From: JBGTFE01 sp041747435
Lineage (GTDB): Bacteria > Acidobacteriota > Blastocatellia > Pyrinomonadales > Pyrinomonadaceae
Direction: 5' to 3'
NCBI GenBank assembly: GCA_041747435.1
Contig: JBGTFE010000059.1
Location: forward strand, 1 to 64,000
Length of the DNA stretch: 64,000 nt
Shown here: piece after piece, positions 52,534-62,186 of the stretch
Numbering within the stretch: the stretch's first letter is position 1
How the letters are laid out: every line of letters starts with the position of its first letter
Translations under genes and position numbers: made by a program
The notes under the pieces: model-generated
What the model was told of the DNA's origin: nothing
Databases searched by the model: none
The model's input: the letters and a program-made list of their open reading frames with translations, nothing else

Positions 52534-55128
52534 ATGAAAAAAATAATTTCGCTAATTTTTGTTATCGTTCTGTGTCTATCGGCAAACGTTTTGATCTATT
52601 CACAAAACAGCAAGAACAACCGAATCAAAAAACCGGTTCCGACCGCAAACCTGACATTGACAAATGCTTCCGCGTTTTCTGACGGAAATGGCGTTTATCT
52701 AAGGTGGCAGACAGAAGGCGAATCGAATATTCTCGGCTTTTACGTCTATCGTATCGGCGCAAAAGGAAACATACTTACAAACTCAGAGATAATTCCGGGC
52801 GGTTATTTACGGACAAATTTGAAAGAAAATTATTACGGCGACTATGCGTATTTTGACCCAAACGGTGAACCTGGAAATTCATACCGGATCGAAAGCCTCG
52901 CAATAAACGGAAAAAGACAAATTTTGCAAGAAGTAGCGCCGAATTATGTGAGCGATTTGGTTGGTGTTGCGGGGGTTACTTCGAGCGAATTAAAGGAATC
53001 CGCAGAAAATGCAGTTAGATCCATTGAAAATAATGAACTAGCATATCCGGGAGATTTACAAAAGCAATTTGAACAAAATGTCTTGCCGGCGAATTTGCCG
53101 ATGCAGCGTTGGGTTTCGTCACAGCCCGGTGTAAGGATCGGCGTGCGAAAAAGAGGGTTTTATCGCGTTTCACGGACTGAATTGGAGAACGCCGGGTTTG
53201 ATGTCAACGCTCCGGGAAATCTTTGGCAGTTGTTTGCCGACGGCAGAGAGCAATCGATAATTGTCGGCGCAAATGATTCTTATATAGAGTTTTACGGCGA
53301 AGGCATTGACACGCTGGAGAGTGATACGAAAGTTTATTATTTAATTGCGGGCAGTCAAAACGGTCAAAGAATTGATTCAAGAGTTCTACGACCGCTTGCG
53401 GGAAATGTGATTTCGAACGGTTACTTACAGTCGTTTGTCCGAAAGGACCGGGCGCTTTATTTTAGTTCGATTCTCAATGGAGATGAACAAAACTATTTCG
53501 GTTCTGCGGTGATTGCCGGCTCCGATGCAACTCCGACGACAATGACCACCACTTTTAATTTGTCTGGTATTAATTACAATGTTACCAAAACAACTTTTGA
53601 GGTTGCACTACAGGGATTGGCGATATATCCGCATTCCGTTCAGGTTACCCTTAACGGTGAAATAGTAGGAAACATAAATTGGCAGGGCAGAAACCTGTCT
53701 CGGAAAACTTTTGAAATTACGACTTCCGGTTTACAAGTTGGCACAAACACTCTTCAGTTCAAGGCTCTAAGCGGTCCAAATGATGTTTCCGTAATTGAAT
53801 CAATCAAGGTGAATTTTTCGCGGAAATATGAAGCGATGCAAAATCAACTTTCGTTTTACACTACGAATTATCGGAAGGCGACCGTTTCGGGATTTACTTC
53901 ACCAAATATCAGAGTTTTTGACCTAACCTACCCGGATAGCCCATCGCGGATCGATAATTTGGCGATTGAAAACAATGGCGGAAATTACAGTGTTATTTTG
54001 CCCTCGTATCGCGGAAAAGTGGTCTATGCGGTGGAAGATTCGGCGATTCAAACGGCGAGTTTTGTTAAAACGAATAATCCGTCATCCTTAGCGACTTCCG
54101 CGCACCACGCGGAAATGATCATTGTGACTCACAGCGATTGGATGACGCAGGCTCAGAATTGGGCGAATTACAGAATTAGTCAGGGTTTGAGTGTCGAAGT
54201 GATCGACGTTGACGACATTTTTGATGAATTCAGCTACGGTTCGGTCAAAACCTCCGCGATGACTAATTTCTTTGTTTATGCCAAAAATAACTGGCAAACT
54301 CCGCCAAACTATATTTTGCTGATCGGGGATTCAACCTACGATTTTCGCAATTACTCGAACCTTTCTTTTCAAAGTTTTGTCCCGACGAAGTTAGTTGATA
54401 CGACTTTGGAGGAAACCGGCAGCGATGAAGCACTTTGTGATTTTAACAATGACGGTTTGGCGGAAATTGCCGTCGGCAGAATTTCGGTGCGAAGTCCGCA
54501 GCAGGTAACACAAATCCTGAATAAGGTAATGATATTTGAATCTACCCTTCCGACTGCATTGGACAGAGGTGCGCTCTTTGTTAGTGATTTACCGATTGGC
54601 TATGATTTTGAAGCGGTAAATACAGAAGTAGCAAATCAGTTACCCCCAAATATGCCTAAAGCATTTATTGCGCGTTCCGATCCAAATGCCCGAAATTTGC
54701 TTATTGCCGATCTGAATACCGGACGTTATATAGTAAATTATGCCGGACACGGAGCGACAACTTTTTGGGCAGCTTCCGGTTTTTATACGGTGAACGACCT
54801 GCCGCTCATGACAAACGGTAATCGTCTAACAATTTTCACTTTGCTGACTTGTCTGAACGGTTATTTTGTCACGCCCACCATTGAATCATTCGCGGAAGAG
54901 GCTATGAAAGTTCCGAACAATGGCGCGGTCGCTGTTTGGGCTTCGTCGGGTCTGACAACACCTGATGTCCAGACAACTTTGGCATCCCGATTTTATGGGC
55001 AAATCACTGCCGCAAACATCGTTCGAATTGGAGATTTGGTTAGGGACGCCAAACAAAACCTGAATGGCGGGCGCGATGTTCGGCTTTCGTGGACTCTATT
55101 TGGCGATCCGGCAATGAAAGTCCGATAA
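52534..55128 (+). CDS. Secreted gingipain-like cysteine protease (peptidase C25)
   Basis: An 864-residue exported protein. A signal peptide (about 1-24) is followed by a fibronectin-like strand region (about 38-140), a beta-rich middle (about 190-490) and a C25 caspase-like domain (about 520-860). The likely catalytic His is in NYAGHGATTFW (about 735) and Cys in LLTCLNGYF (about 772). The C-terminus ends shortly after the peptidase (DPAMKVR), without the sorting domain seen on type IX secretion substrates. Family C25 enzymes cleave after Arg or Lys; specificity here is not predictable. Confidence 0.9.
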   Translation: MKKIISLIFVIVLCLSANVLIYSQNSKNNRIKKPVPTANLTLTNASAFSDGNGVYLRWQTEGESNILGFYVYRIGAKGNILTNSEIIPGGYLRTNLKENYYGDYAYFDPNGEPGNSYRIESLAINGKRQILQEVAPNYVSDLVGVAGVTSSELKESAENAVRSIENNELAYPGDLQKQFEQNVLPANLPMQRWVSSQPGVRIGVRKRGFYRVSRTELENAGFDVNAPGNLWQLFADGREQSIIVGANDSYIEFYGEGIDTLESDTKVYYLIAGSQNGQRIDSRVLRPLAGNVISNGYLQSFVRKDRALYFSSILNGDEQNYFGSAVIAGSDATPTTMTTTFNLSGINYNVTKTTFEVALQGLAIYPHSVQVTLNGEIVGNINWQGRNLSRKTFEITTSGLQVGTNTLQFKALSGPNDVSVIESIKVNFSRKYEAMQNQLSFYTTNYRKATVSGFTSPNIRVFDLTYPDSPSRIDNLAIENNGGNYSVILPSYRGKVVYAVEDSAIQTASFVKTNNPSSLATSAHHAEMIIVTHSDWMTQAQNWANYRISQGLSVEVIDVDDIFDEFSYGSVKTSAMTNFFVYAKNNWQTPPNYILLIGDSTYDFRNYSNLSFQSFVPTKLVDTTLEETGSDEALCDFNNDGLAEIAVGRISVRSPQQVTQILNKVMIFESTLPTALDRGALFVSDLPIGYDFEAVNTEVANQLPPNMPKAFIARSDPNARNLLIADLNTGRYIVNYAGHGATTFWAASGFYTVNDLPLMTNGNRLTIFTLLTCLNGYFVTPTIESFAEEAMKVPNNGAVAVWASSGLTTPDVQTTLASRFYGQITAANIVRIGDLVRDAKQNLNGGRDVRLSWTLFGDPAMKVR

Positions 55129-55193
55129 TTGAATCTTAACGGTTTTCAGTACCAGCTAGACTCTCTTCTAAGACATAGTAGAAATGTTTTCTA

Positions 55194-56393
55194 TTAGAAA
55201 AGTTTGAAATTGATCGTCAAAAACTTCTTTGGATTCTGGCGGAAATCGTAAAGGAGTTTCGTTCCTTCGGATGAAAACTGATTGATATTCGAAGCAGTTT
55301 GATTAAGATTCGTGAAAAGCGAATCGTCCGTCAAAAGCTTTCCGACCGTTCCTTTGCCGGCTTGCGCGTCAGCGATCAAAACATCAAATTTTTGTGCGAT
55401 TGAGTTAAATTTCGTCAATGCCTCGCGGGCATCGCCGTAAAGCTGCTCGTCCTTCAAAAACTTGCCTGCGCTGCCTTTTCCGTCCTTTAGGTCGGCTGTA
55501 ATAAGTTTGAAATCATCCGCAATACTGCTAAGTTTCGAGCCTGTTTCACGCAGCTCTCTGATGGCGGCGCGCGTGTCGTTGTAAAGCGCGTCGTCAGAAA
55601 TGAGTTTTCCGGCGGTTCCGCGCCCGCCCCGAATATCTTTTGAGATCGCTTCAAGTTGTTCGGCGGTTCGATTAAGACTGTTGTAAAGCTGCGGATCGTT
55701 CAGGAGCTTGCCCGCGGTGCCTTCGCCGCGGTTGACCTTATCAAGCGTCGATTGAAGCTTCGCCATCGTGCGTTTTGCTTCGTCGATGGTGCTGTCAAGG
55801 CTTCTGTAAAGATCGGGATTATTGATGATCTGTCCGACCGTTCCTTCGCCCTGGTTTGCTTTGTTCAGGATCTCGTTTGCGGGAATCGCGATCTTATTTA
55901 TTTGCTGCAAAAGCTCATTTCCCGTTTGCGTCAATTGATTGATCGAAATGGCGGCTCGTGAATCGAGCGTGTAGCCTTCCGCAACTTCCGAACCTTTCGC
56001 GGTTCCGGGCGTGATGTTAATCATTTTATCGTTTGCCAAAACGGACATTGCGACAAGCTGCGCGGTGGAATCGGTGCGAATTCTTTGCGTGATCGGCTGT
56101 CCGTTAAGCTCGTGATCGACTGCCATTATCGCCTCGATCTTTTCGTCTTCCGGGCTGTCCGGCGCTAGAAGCGTTACTTCTTCGACCTTGCCGATGTGAA
56201 CGCCGGCGAGCTGAACTTCGGCGCCTTCGCGCAATCCGTCGGCATTGGCAAAACGCGCTTTTAGGCGCAATTGCTTTTGAAAAGGATTAAAATCGCCGGT
56301 GGAATTTATAATCAGAAACCCGAGAACCAAGAGTCCGAACAAAACGAAAATTCCGACGCGCAATTGACTTAAGCCTAAATTCTTTGTTGCCAT
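55194..56393 (-). CDS. mlaD: MCE-family lipid transport protein MlaD
   Basis: A 399-residue protein with one N-terminal membrane anchor (about 12-30) and an MCE domain (about 38-115; ANADGLREGAEVQLAGVHIG). The rest is a long helical region with at least six spaced copies of a GKGTVGKLL/GRGTAGKLI-like motif (QGEGTVGQIIN, RGEGTAGKLLN and others), which would form an extended periplasmic tunnel or ring extension. It partners with the ATPase and permease upstream on the same strand to move phospholipids between membranes. Confidence 0.93.
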   Translation of the reverse strand: MATKNLGLSQLRVGIFVLFGLLVLGFLIINSTGDFNPFQKQLRLKARFANADGLREGAEVQLAGVHIGKVEEVTLLAPDSPEDEKIEAIMAVDHELNGQPITQRIRTDSTAQLVAMSVLANDKMINITPGTAKGSEVAEGYTLDSRAAISINQLTQTGNELLQQINKIAIPANEILNKANQGEGTVGQIINNPDLYRSLDSTIDEAKRTMAKLQSTLDKVNRGEGTAGKLLNDPQLYNSLNRTAEQLEAISKDIRGGRGTAGKLISDDALYNDTRAAIRELRETGSKLSSIADDFKLITADLKDGKGSAGKFLKDEQLYGDAREALTKFNSIAQKFDVLIADAQAGKGTVGKLLTDDSLFTNLNQTASNINQFSSEGTKLLYDFRQNPKKFLTINFKLF

Positions 56394-56411
56394 AACTCTA
56401 TCGGTTAAAAC

Positions 56412-57299
56412 CTACCTGCCGCGAACAAATTTTCGGATGTACGGATCATCTGTGACACGAAGCTGCTCATCTTTTCCGCTGAAAATGACCTCGCCGCCGC
56501 GAAGCATCAAAACTTCTGTGTTTATCAGGCAAAGTTTTTCACCTTCGCGTTCGAAAATAACCTCGCCATCTTCAGTGACGGTCGCGTATTCGCTCGAAAG
56601 ATATTGGAGATTATTCATCTCGTGCGTTACAAAAATTGAAGAAACATCTTCAAGATCGCGCAGTTTGATAGCAAGCTCGCAAATAGTTCTCGCCGTTGGC
56701 GGATCGAGTCCGGCGGTTGGCTCGTCAAACATCAAAATCTGCGGATCACCGATCAAAGCGCGCGCGATCCCGACGCGACGGCGCATTCCGCCGGAAAGCT
56801 CGATCGGCATCTTATCGATCGCGTCTTCAAGATCGACAAATTGGAGCATGCGCTTGACCTCTTTTTCAATTTCGTCTTCCGGAACGCCCTGTTCATGCAG
56901 CCGATAAGCTACGTTATCATAAACCGAAAGCGAATCAAACAAAGCTCCTTCTTGAAAAACCATCCCGATCTTTTGCCGGACAGACATCATTTCCTGCTCG
57001 TTGTAATCGGTGATATCTTCACCGTCGATCAAAATGCGACCCGAATCGGGTTTCAAAAGTCCGAGAACGAGACGAATAATGGTCGATTTTCCGCCACCGC
57101 TGCGCCCGAGAATGATCTTTGTTTCGCCGCGGCGAACGGTAAAGCTTATGCCGTTTAAGATGTGTTTATCTTCAAACGCCAGATAAACGTCCTGGAATTC
57201 GATCACAGGCAAGATTCGGTCAGGCTCATCGACGGCATCCTCGAGCGAAAACGGCTCCATTTCTTCGGAAATTTCTGTCTCTTTTTCTAGAACGTCCAT
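56412..57299 (-). CDS. mlaF: Phospholipid transport ABC ATPase MlaF
   Basis: A 295-residue ATPase. The ATG at 57299 is preferred; an upstream in-frame start would overlap the permease gene. Walker A is GRSGGGKST, the signature is ELSGGMRRRVGIARAL, Walker B is ILMFDEPTAGLDP, and the switch His is in VTHEM. The first 35 residues are an acidic extension not found in E. coli MlaF. Spacing to mlaE (13 bases) and mlaD (18 bases) shows an operon. Confidence 0.95.
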   Translation of the reverse strand: MDVLEKETEISEEMEPFSLEDAVDEPDRILPVIEFQDVYLAFEDKHILNGISFTVRRGETKIILGRSGGGKSTIIRLVLGLLKPDSGRILIDGEDITDYNEQEMMSVRQKIGMVFQEGALFDSLSVYDNVAYRLHEQGVPEDEIEKEVKRMLQFVDLEDAIDKMPIELSGGMRRRVGIARALIGDPQILMFDEPTAGLDPPTARTICELAIKLRDLEDVSSIFVTHEMNNLQYLSSEYATVTEDGEVIFEREGEKLCLINTEVLMLRGGEVIFSGKDEQLRVTDDPYIRKFVRGR

Positions 57300-57312
57300 A
57301 AGATAATTCGGC

Positions 57313-58083
57313 TTAAAATGCCCTTGTGCCGAGAATATGCTGAAGCGCGCGCGCAAGGAAAAAGTCAGCGATGATGACAACAACCGATGCGACTACGACG
57401 GCGTTCGTTGTCGACCGACCAACGCCGACCGTTCCGCCGGTTGTGCTCAGTCCTTTATAACACGAAACAATTCCGATGATGAGTCCGAAAACCATCGGTT
57501 TAATAATGCCTCCGATGATGTCTTCGATCGAAATGCCGTTGCGGACGGAGGTGATAAAAACATTGTAATCCTGTCCAAAAAGGTAACCGGCGACGGTTCC
57601 ACCGCCGATCAGTCCGAAAATATCAGCCGCGACGGTCAAGAGGGGAAGCATCAAGATCAGGGCGATCGTTCGCGGCGCAACGAGTTTGCGGGTCGGATCG
57701 GTTCCGAGCGCGCGCATCGCGTCTATCTGCTGCGAAACTACCATCGAGCCGAGCTCGGCAGAGATCGCCGAGCCGATCCTTCCCGAAACCATCAATGCCG
57801 ATAAAACCGGACCGAGTTCCCGGATAAGAGATGTCGCGACGGCACGACCCGCTTCGCTCTGCCCACCGTAATATTGGAGAGTCGGAAAGGTCTGTAGGAT
57901 CAACACGCCGCCCGTAAAAAAACCCGTCAAAAGCACGATCGGAAGCGAGCCGACACCGATCAGATCCATCTGTTTGACGGTTTCACCTAGATATCGCGGT
58001 CGGCTGAACAAACCGCTAAATACGGTGACAATTAAATTAGTTATTTCCTGCAGCTCGAACAGGAACCTTTTGAGCGGATTCAT
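57313..58083 (-). CDS. mlaE: Phospholipid transport permease MlaE
   Basis: A 256-residue permease with about five membrane helices. It has the diagnostic segments REGP-like IRELGPVLSALMVSGRIG, ELGSMVVSQQIDAMRALG and the late YKGLSTTGGTVGVGRSTT. First gene of the mlaE-mlaF-mlaD operon. No MlaC or MlaB homologue is next to it, so the periplasmic carrier must be elsewhere or replaced by the extended MlaD. Confidence 0.95.
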   Translation of the reverse strand: MNPLKRFLFELQEITNLIVTVFSGLFSRPRYLGETVKQMDLIGVGSLPIVLLTGFFTGGVLILQTFPTLQYYGGQSEAGRAVATSLIRELGPVLSALMVSGRIGSAISAELGSMVVSQQIDAMRALGTDPTRKLVAPRTIALILMLPLLTVAADIFGLIGGGTVAGYLFGQDYNVFITSVRNGISIEDIIGGIIKPMVFGLIIGIVSCYKGLSTTGGTVGVGRSTTNAVVVASVVVIIADFFLARALQHILGTRAF

Positions 58084-58152
58084 TCGAAAAGTAGTTTAAC
58101 GTAAAAGTCGCTGTTTGCTAAAGGTTGCAATGGGAAAATCAAAAACGAAAAA

Positions 58153-58190
58153 TAAAAAAACAGCCGAATCTATCAAAAAATTCGACTGTT
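58153..58190 (-). terminator. Rho-independent terminator for the reverse-strand Spy-like gene
   Basis: ACAGCCGAAT (58160-58169) pairs with ATTCGACTGT (58180-58189) with one mismatch. On the reverse strand it is followed by a run of seven T. It ends transcription after the Spy/CpxP-like gene, 25 bases from its stop. Confidence 0.85.
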
Positions 58191-58214
58191 TCGGTTCAAA
58201 TTAAACAAGAACGC

Positions 58215-58760
58215 TTAAAAATTAGGACGATTTTGAGGACGTTGCTGAATGGGACGATCGCTCGGCGGACGGTTCGGCAAATTGTTTCGATCCTTCGGTG
58301 GACCCTCACGATTTTCCATTTGGCGTTCGCGATTTCTGCGCATCATTTCTTCGCGCATCTGGCGGAAATTCGCAAGCTGCTCGGCGGTCAAAACCTTACG
58401 AATTGCGAACTCCATTGACGACCGAATTTTTATTACTTCATCATGTGCCGCTTGAACTTCCTTGAGCCGTGTCTGAATCTGCGTTTCGTTAATGGTGTCC
58501 GCATAAATTGCGATGTCCAAATCACGATTTGCATCGCCAAGCCGCTTTTGCGCCTCTCGCATCAAGGGTTGTTTTTCCTGATTTATCCGGCGAATCTCCT
58601 GGATTTGCTCGCGCGACAAACCAAGGCGTCTGAACAGTTCCATCGGGCGGTTCTTTTCGTCATTTGGTCTTTCCTGCAGATTTTGAGCGCTTACAAAAGC
58701 AAATGACGCAAAAAGTAAAACGATCAGAACAAAAAGACTCTTAAAATTTAGGTTTTTCAT
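58215..58760 (-). CDS. Periplasmic Spy/CpxP-like helical protein
   Basis: A 181-residue exported protein with a signal peptide (about 1-25, ending VSA). The mature part has repeated LTXXQ-like elements (LGLSREQIQEIRRI and LTAEQLANFRQM), the pattern of Spy/CpxP chaperones and related metal-sensing proteins. The C-terminal 40 residues are an Arg/Asn/Pro-rich disordered tail. It stands 17 bases downstream of the anti-sigma gene on the same strand, so it may belong to that envelope-stress regulon. Confidence 0.83.
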   Translation of the reverse strand: MKNLNFKSLFVLIVLLFASFAFVSAQNLQERPNDEKNRPMELFRRLGLSREQIQEIRRINQEKQPLMREAQKRLGDANRDLDIAIYADTINETQIQTRLKEVQAAHDEVIKIRSSMEFAIRKVLTAEQLANFRQMREEMMRRNRERQMENREGPPKDRNNLPNRPPSDRPIQQRPQNRPNF

Positions 58761-58777
58761 TATGGTTAATCTCGAAA

Positions 58778-59554
58778 TTATTTCGTATCAATTTCAGCTA
58801 ACAGATCCGCGAGCCGAAGCGAATTATCCTTTTCCTCTTCATAATTGGACAAGCTCGGAATATCGCGGTTTTGAATTTTCTCCACTCTGTTTTTCCTTTC
58901 GTCTTTGTTTACAGCAGTTTGCGGGGCAGAATCGTAGGATTTAACCGCCGCAGCTTTACGCTTTGGAGAATCGGCAGCAGAATTCGAAGGCGCATTTTTT
59001 GTAACAGTAGTTTCCGGAGGCGTCGGTTTGTCATCGGAAATAAGACTATGTTCGCCAGATTCATTTGAAGCGCTCTGTTGAGACGAGGAAGCCTGTTCAA
59101 GCGACGGCTGAATCTGTTCTTTCGAATTCTCAATTTTGTTTGAAGCAACTTCATTCTTTTCCGACGAACCGATGAATTGCACTACGAGTAAAAATCCAAC
59201 GAGAAGAACAGCAAACGCAGCGGCGGCGGTTTTCCAATGGGAAAACCCCGCGAAAAGCTCGCGCAGTTTATCAAGCAGCGAAGGTGAAGTTGCTGAAACT
59301 AAAGGTGCCGTAGTTTTCACCGCCGGATTCTCGAGCCGCGGCATTTCCATCGCGAAAACTTCATCATTCCGCCATTCGGTCAGCGCCGAACGCACGAACC
59401 CTAAGCCGCTAATCTCGTCCGCGCACATCGAACAATGTTTCAAATGCGTCTCGAATTCAGCTTTTTCCTTTCCGGAAGCTTCACCGTAAAGGTGTGAAAC
59501 AACTTCTTCGGCAAAAGTGCACGACGATTTATGACTATTGTTGTTATTCAGCAT
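58778..59554 (-). CDS. Anti-sigma factor with zinc-finger domain
   Basis: A 258-residue protein. The N-terminal zf-HC2 domain (about 12-60) has the HxxxCxxC core (THLKHCSMCADE). One membrane helix (about 107-127) divides the cytosolic domain from a Ser/Pro/Thr-rich periplasmic tail. It should sequester the ECF sigma factor encoded immediately upstream (16-base gap), releasing it on envelope stress. Confidence 0.9.
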   Translation of the reverse strand: MLNNNNSHKSSCTFAEEVVSHLYGEASGKEKAEFETHLKHCSMCADEISGLGFVRSALTEWRNDEVFAMEMPRLENPAVKTTAPLVSATSPSLLDKLRELFAGFSHWKTAAAAFAVLLVGFLLVVQFIGSSEKNEVASNKIENSKEQIQPSLEQASSSQQSASNESGEHSLISDDKPTPPETTVTKNAPSNSAADSPKRKAAAVKSYDSAPQTAVNKDERKNRVEKIQNRDIPSLSNYEEEKDNSLRLADLLAEIDTK

Positions 59555-59570
59555 AACTCCCTCTCTTTTC

Positions 59571-60149
59571 TCAAACTATCTCGAGCGGAACTCTCTCCAA
59601 TTTCATTCGCAGCTGTTTCAGAGCAGTATAAAGTCGGCTTTTGACGGTGCTCAGCGGCAGTTCCAACGTGTCTGAAATTTCTTGAAACGTCATATCTTCA
59701 AATTCCTTCATCACGATAACCTGTCGTAAATCGATCGGAAGCGAAAACACCGCTTGTCGAATCAACTGCAGCCGCTCGCTTTGCTCGGTCGTTTTTGCCG
59801 GTGATAAATTTAGCGGCGCGACAAAAACCCTTTCTTCCGCGTTATCTTCATCATCGAGAAAACTTTCCGAACGCGTTTTAGCCCGGCGTTTCGTTGTCAA
59901 ACATTGGTTTACAGCGATTCGATGCAGCCACGACGAAACTTTTGCGTCACCCCGGAAGTTTTTCAGATTCCGGTAAGCCGCAATAAAGGTTTCCTGCGCG
60001 GCATCTTTCGCTTCATCTTCGCGGCTGAGCATACCGTAACAGAGCGCGAATATCTTGCGCTCCCACCTTGTCACGATCACGCCGAAAGCATCGGGATTTT
60101 CCGTTACTGCCATTTCGACTAATTGCTCATCCGTCAAGTTACTTACCAT
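59571..60149 (-). CDS. ECF-type RNA polymerase sigma factor
   Basis: A 192-residue sigma-70 factor. Region 2 (about 25-95) has DEAKDAAQETFIAAYRNL and the -10 binding SSWLHRIAVNQCL; region 4 (about 130-185) has MTFQEISDTLELPLSTVKSRLYTALKQL. It is the first gene of the sigma/anti-sigma pair and probably controls the Spy-like gene and itself. Confidence 0.95.
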   Translation of the reverse strand: MVSNLTDEQLVEMAVTENPDAFGVIVTRWERKIFALCYGMLSREDEAKDAAQETFIAAYRNLKNFRGDAKVSSWLHRIAVNQCLTTKRRAKTRSESFLDDEDNAEERVFVAPLNLSPAKTTEQSERLQLIRQAVFSLPIDLRQVIVMKEFEDMTFQEISDTLELPLSTVKSRLYTALKQLRMKLERVPLEIV

Positions 60150-60217
60150 TACTCGTGTGTCTCAAATGTAAAATCGCACGAGAAGTTTATCAAACGCTCT
60201 TGTGAACGCAAAGATTT

Positions 60218-60240
60218 TACGCCCGGAGGTTAGACGTTCC
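60218..60240 (-). promoter_or_regulatory. Candidate ECF-type promoter of the sigma/anti-sigma operon
   Basis: On the reverse strand GGAACG (60235-60240) and CGTA (60218-60221) are about 14 bases apart and point toward the sigma gene. The elements match common ECF promoters (GGAAC and CGT), though the spacing is slightly short. It would be an autoregulatory promoter. Confidence 0.3.
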
Positions 60241-60278
60241 ATGCTGCGAAAAAGTCTGTAAAAGTCGCATAAAGAAAA

Positions 60279-60311
60279 GAAAAAAGGCAAGCTTTCATCA
60301 AAACCTGCCTT
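60279..60311 (-). terminator. Rho-independent terminator after tRNA-Lys
   Basis: AAGGCA (60284-60289) pairs with TGCCTT (60306-60311); on the reverse strand it is followed by six T. It is located 11 bases after the tRNA 3' end. Confidence 0.8.
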
Positions 60312-60321
60312 ATTGGAATTT

Positions 60322-60397
60322 TGGTGAGTCGTGCAGGACTCGAACCTGCGACCCGAAGATTAAGAGTCTTCTGCTCTACCAACTGAGCTAACGACCC
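60322..60397 (-). tRNA. tRNA-Lys (anticodon CTT)
   Basis: A 76-base tRNA. The acceptor pairs GGGTCGT with ACGACTC. The anticodon stem GAAGA/TCTTC encloses the loop CTCTTAA. The T-arm is GCAGG-TTCGAGT-CCTGC. The 3' CCA is encoded (60322-60324 on the + strand as TGG). Confidence 0.96.
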
Positions 60398-60509
60398 GAA
60401 ACAAAAACGGATTATAACAAGAGAAAAAATGAAAGTCTATTCGCTGAAATTAAGAAACAAAAGTGCTTGATTTGCTTGATTTTTCATAAAAAGCGAAAAT
60501 AAAACCTCG

Positions 60510-62186
60510 ATGAAAGAATGCCCAAAATGTGAAGTTTGTTACGAGGATGATCTTGAAAAATGCCTCGTCGATCAAACGCAATTGCGGATCGCGCTGCCCG
60601 GCGGACAGCTTCTCGCTACTCGATATTTCCTGGAAAAACGGATCGGGCGCGGTGCGATGGGACAGGTTTATCTGGCGAAGGATCAAAATCTCGGAACGCG
60701 GCGAGTCGCCGTAAAAACTGTGCGCCAAGACATCTTAAACAGCGAAAATTTGCAGGAAGGCGAAGCTATCGCGCGATTTGAACGCGAAGCGCGTTCGGCG
60801 GCTTCGATCAGCCATCCGAATATTGTTGACGTAACTGATTTCGGCGAAACCGCCGACGGCGTTTTTTATCTTGTGATGGAATATGTCGAAGGTGAGACGC
60901 TTCATCGCCTGCTTCGACGCGAGGGAACTTTGACCGTTCAGCGCGCAGTAAGTTTATTGCGCCAGATCGCGAACGGCGTTGAAGCCGCGCACGATGCGGG
61001 AATTTTGCACCGGGATCTCAAACCGGCGAATATTTTCATAATGCAAAAGGGCAAGAGCACCGGTGACGGCTTTATTAAAGTCGGCGATTTTGGTCTTGCG
61101 AAGATCGTTAATCAAACAATAACCGATGCTAGTTCGGACACAGCGCCTGCATCGCGCGGAATTATCGGCACGCCTGAATTTATGGCGCCCGAACAAATGC
61201 AGCCGGAACTTGGAGTCGATACTCGCGCCGACATTTATGCGCTCGGCACAATAGCGTATCTGATGCTTGGCGGTAGAACACCGTTCGTCGGCGATCTGAT
61301 GCAGCTAATAATGCAGAAAATTATGCATCAGCCGCCATCGCTTTCAACCTTGCGTTCGGATATTTCGCCGAAAGTAGATCAAGCCATTATGAAAGCGCTG
61401 GAGATTGATTCTGCCAAGCGACCTGATTCGGTTTCCGATTGGATCGCCGAGCTCGAAAGCGCTGCAAAGGATGTTGATGATGAGAAGCCGGTCGGTAAAT
61501 CAAGGCTTGTGATAATGGCTCCGCTCGGCGCGGAAGTTTACGTAAATGACGAACGAAAGGGAAGCATCGGGAGTTCGGGGCGGCTCGTTTTGACGACAAT
61601 TCCTGCCGGGCAGCATATTTTACGCGTTTCCAAACTCGGCGAAAAGGATGATGAGCGCGTGATCGAAGTGCGCGAAGATTCAAACGAGCAGGTTATCCAG
61701 GCGCAGTTGAAGTCGATCAAGGAAACTGCCAGCCAGCCGTCCTCGCAAGGCGGCAGCAGCGCGGCGCAATCGAGTTTAATGCCCGGAATTGTCGCCTGCA
61801 CAAATTGTAATTCCAAATTCGCCGAAGGCGTGAAATTTTGCGGCAGATGCGGTAATCGCTCCTTCACATTGGTCAGCAAAGGCGAAGAGGAAGAAAGCTT
61901 TCCGTGCCCGCGCTGCTCGGCAAAACTCCCGGCTTTATCAAAGTTTTGCGGTCGATGCGGATTTCGAATGAACGAAATGCCGCAAGTTCAGCCGAACGTT
62001 GAACCAAAACCGGCGTCACGATCTGACGAGCAGAAATCCTCCATAAAACCAACTTCAACGTCGGGTTTAAGACCTATCTTAAAAGACAGTATTCATAAAA
62101 CCGTCGAGAAAATTTGCCTTCGCTGCGGTTCGTCATTTCCGCCGCACATCAAATTTTGCGGTCGGTGCGGAACCACTTTGGCGTAA
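60510..62186 (+). CDS. Ser/Thr protein kinase with PEGA domain and three C-terminal zinc ribbons
   Basis: A 558-residue kinase without a membrane helix. An N-terminal Cys cluster (CPKCEVCY) precedes the kinase domain (about 37-305; GRGAMGQVY, AVKTV, HRDLKPAN, DFG). A PEGA domain follows (about 330-395). Three zinc ribbons complete it (about 430-455, 467-490 and 533-556), each with FCGRCG. All catalytic residues are present. The repeated ribbons suggest nucleic-acid or protein docking. It is divergent from tRNA-Lys. Confidence 0.92.
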   Translation: MKECPKCEVCYEDDLEKCLVDQTQLRIALPGGQLLATRYFLEKRIGRGAMGQVYLAKDQNLGTRRVAVKTVRQDILNSENLQEGEAIARFEREARSAASISHPNIVDVTDFGETADGVFYLVMEYVEGETLHRLLRREGTLTVQRAVSLLRQIANGVEAAHDAGILHRDLKPANIFIMQKGKSTGDGFIKVGDFGLAKIVNQTITDASSDTAPASRGIIGTPEFMAPEQMQPELGVDTRADIYALGTIAYLMLGGRTPFVGDLMQLIMQKIMHQPPSLSTLRSDISPKVDQAIMKALEIDSAKRPDSVSDWIAELESAAKDVDDEKPVGKSRLVIMAPLGAEVYVNDERKGSIGSSGRLVLTTIPAGQHILRVSKLGEKDDERVIEVREDSNEQVIQAQLKSIKETASQPSSQGGSSAAQSSLMPGIVACTNCNSKFAEGVKFCGRCGNRSFTLVSKGEEEESFPCPRCSAKLPALSKFCGRCGFRMNEMPQVQPNVEPKPASRSDEQKSSIKPTSTSGLRPILKDSIHKTVEKICLRCGSSFPPHIKFCGRCGTTLA

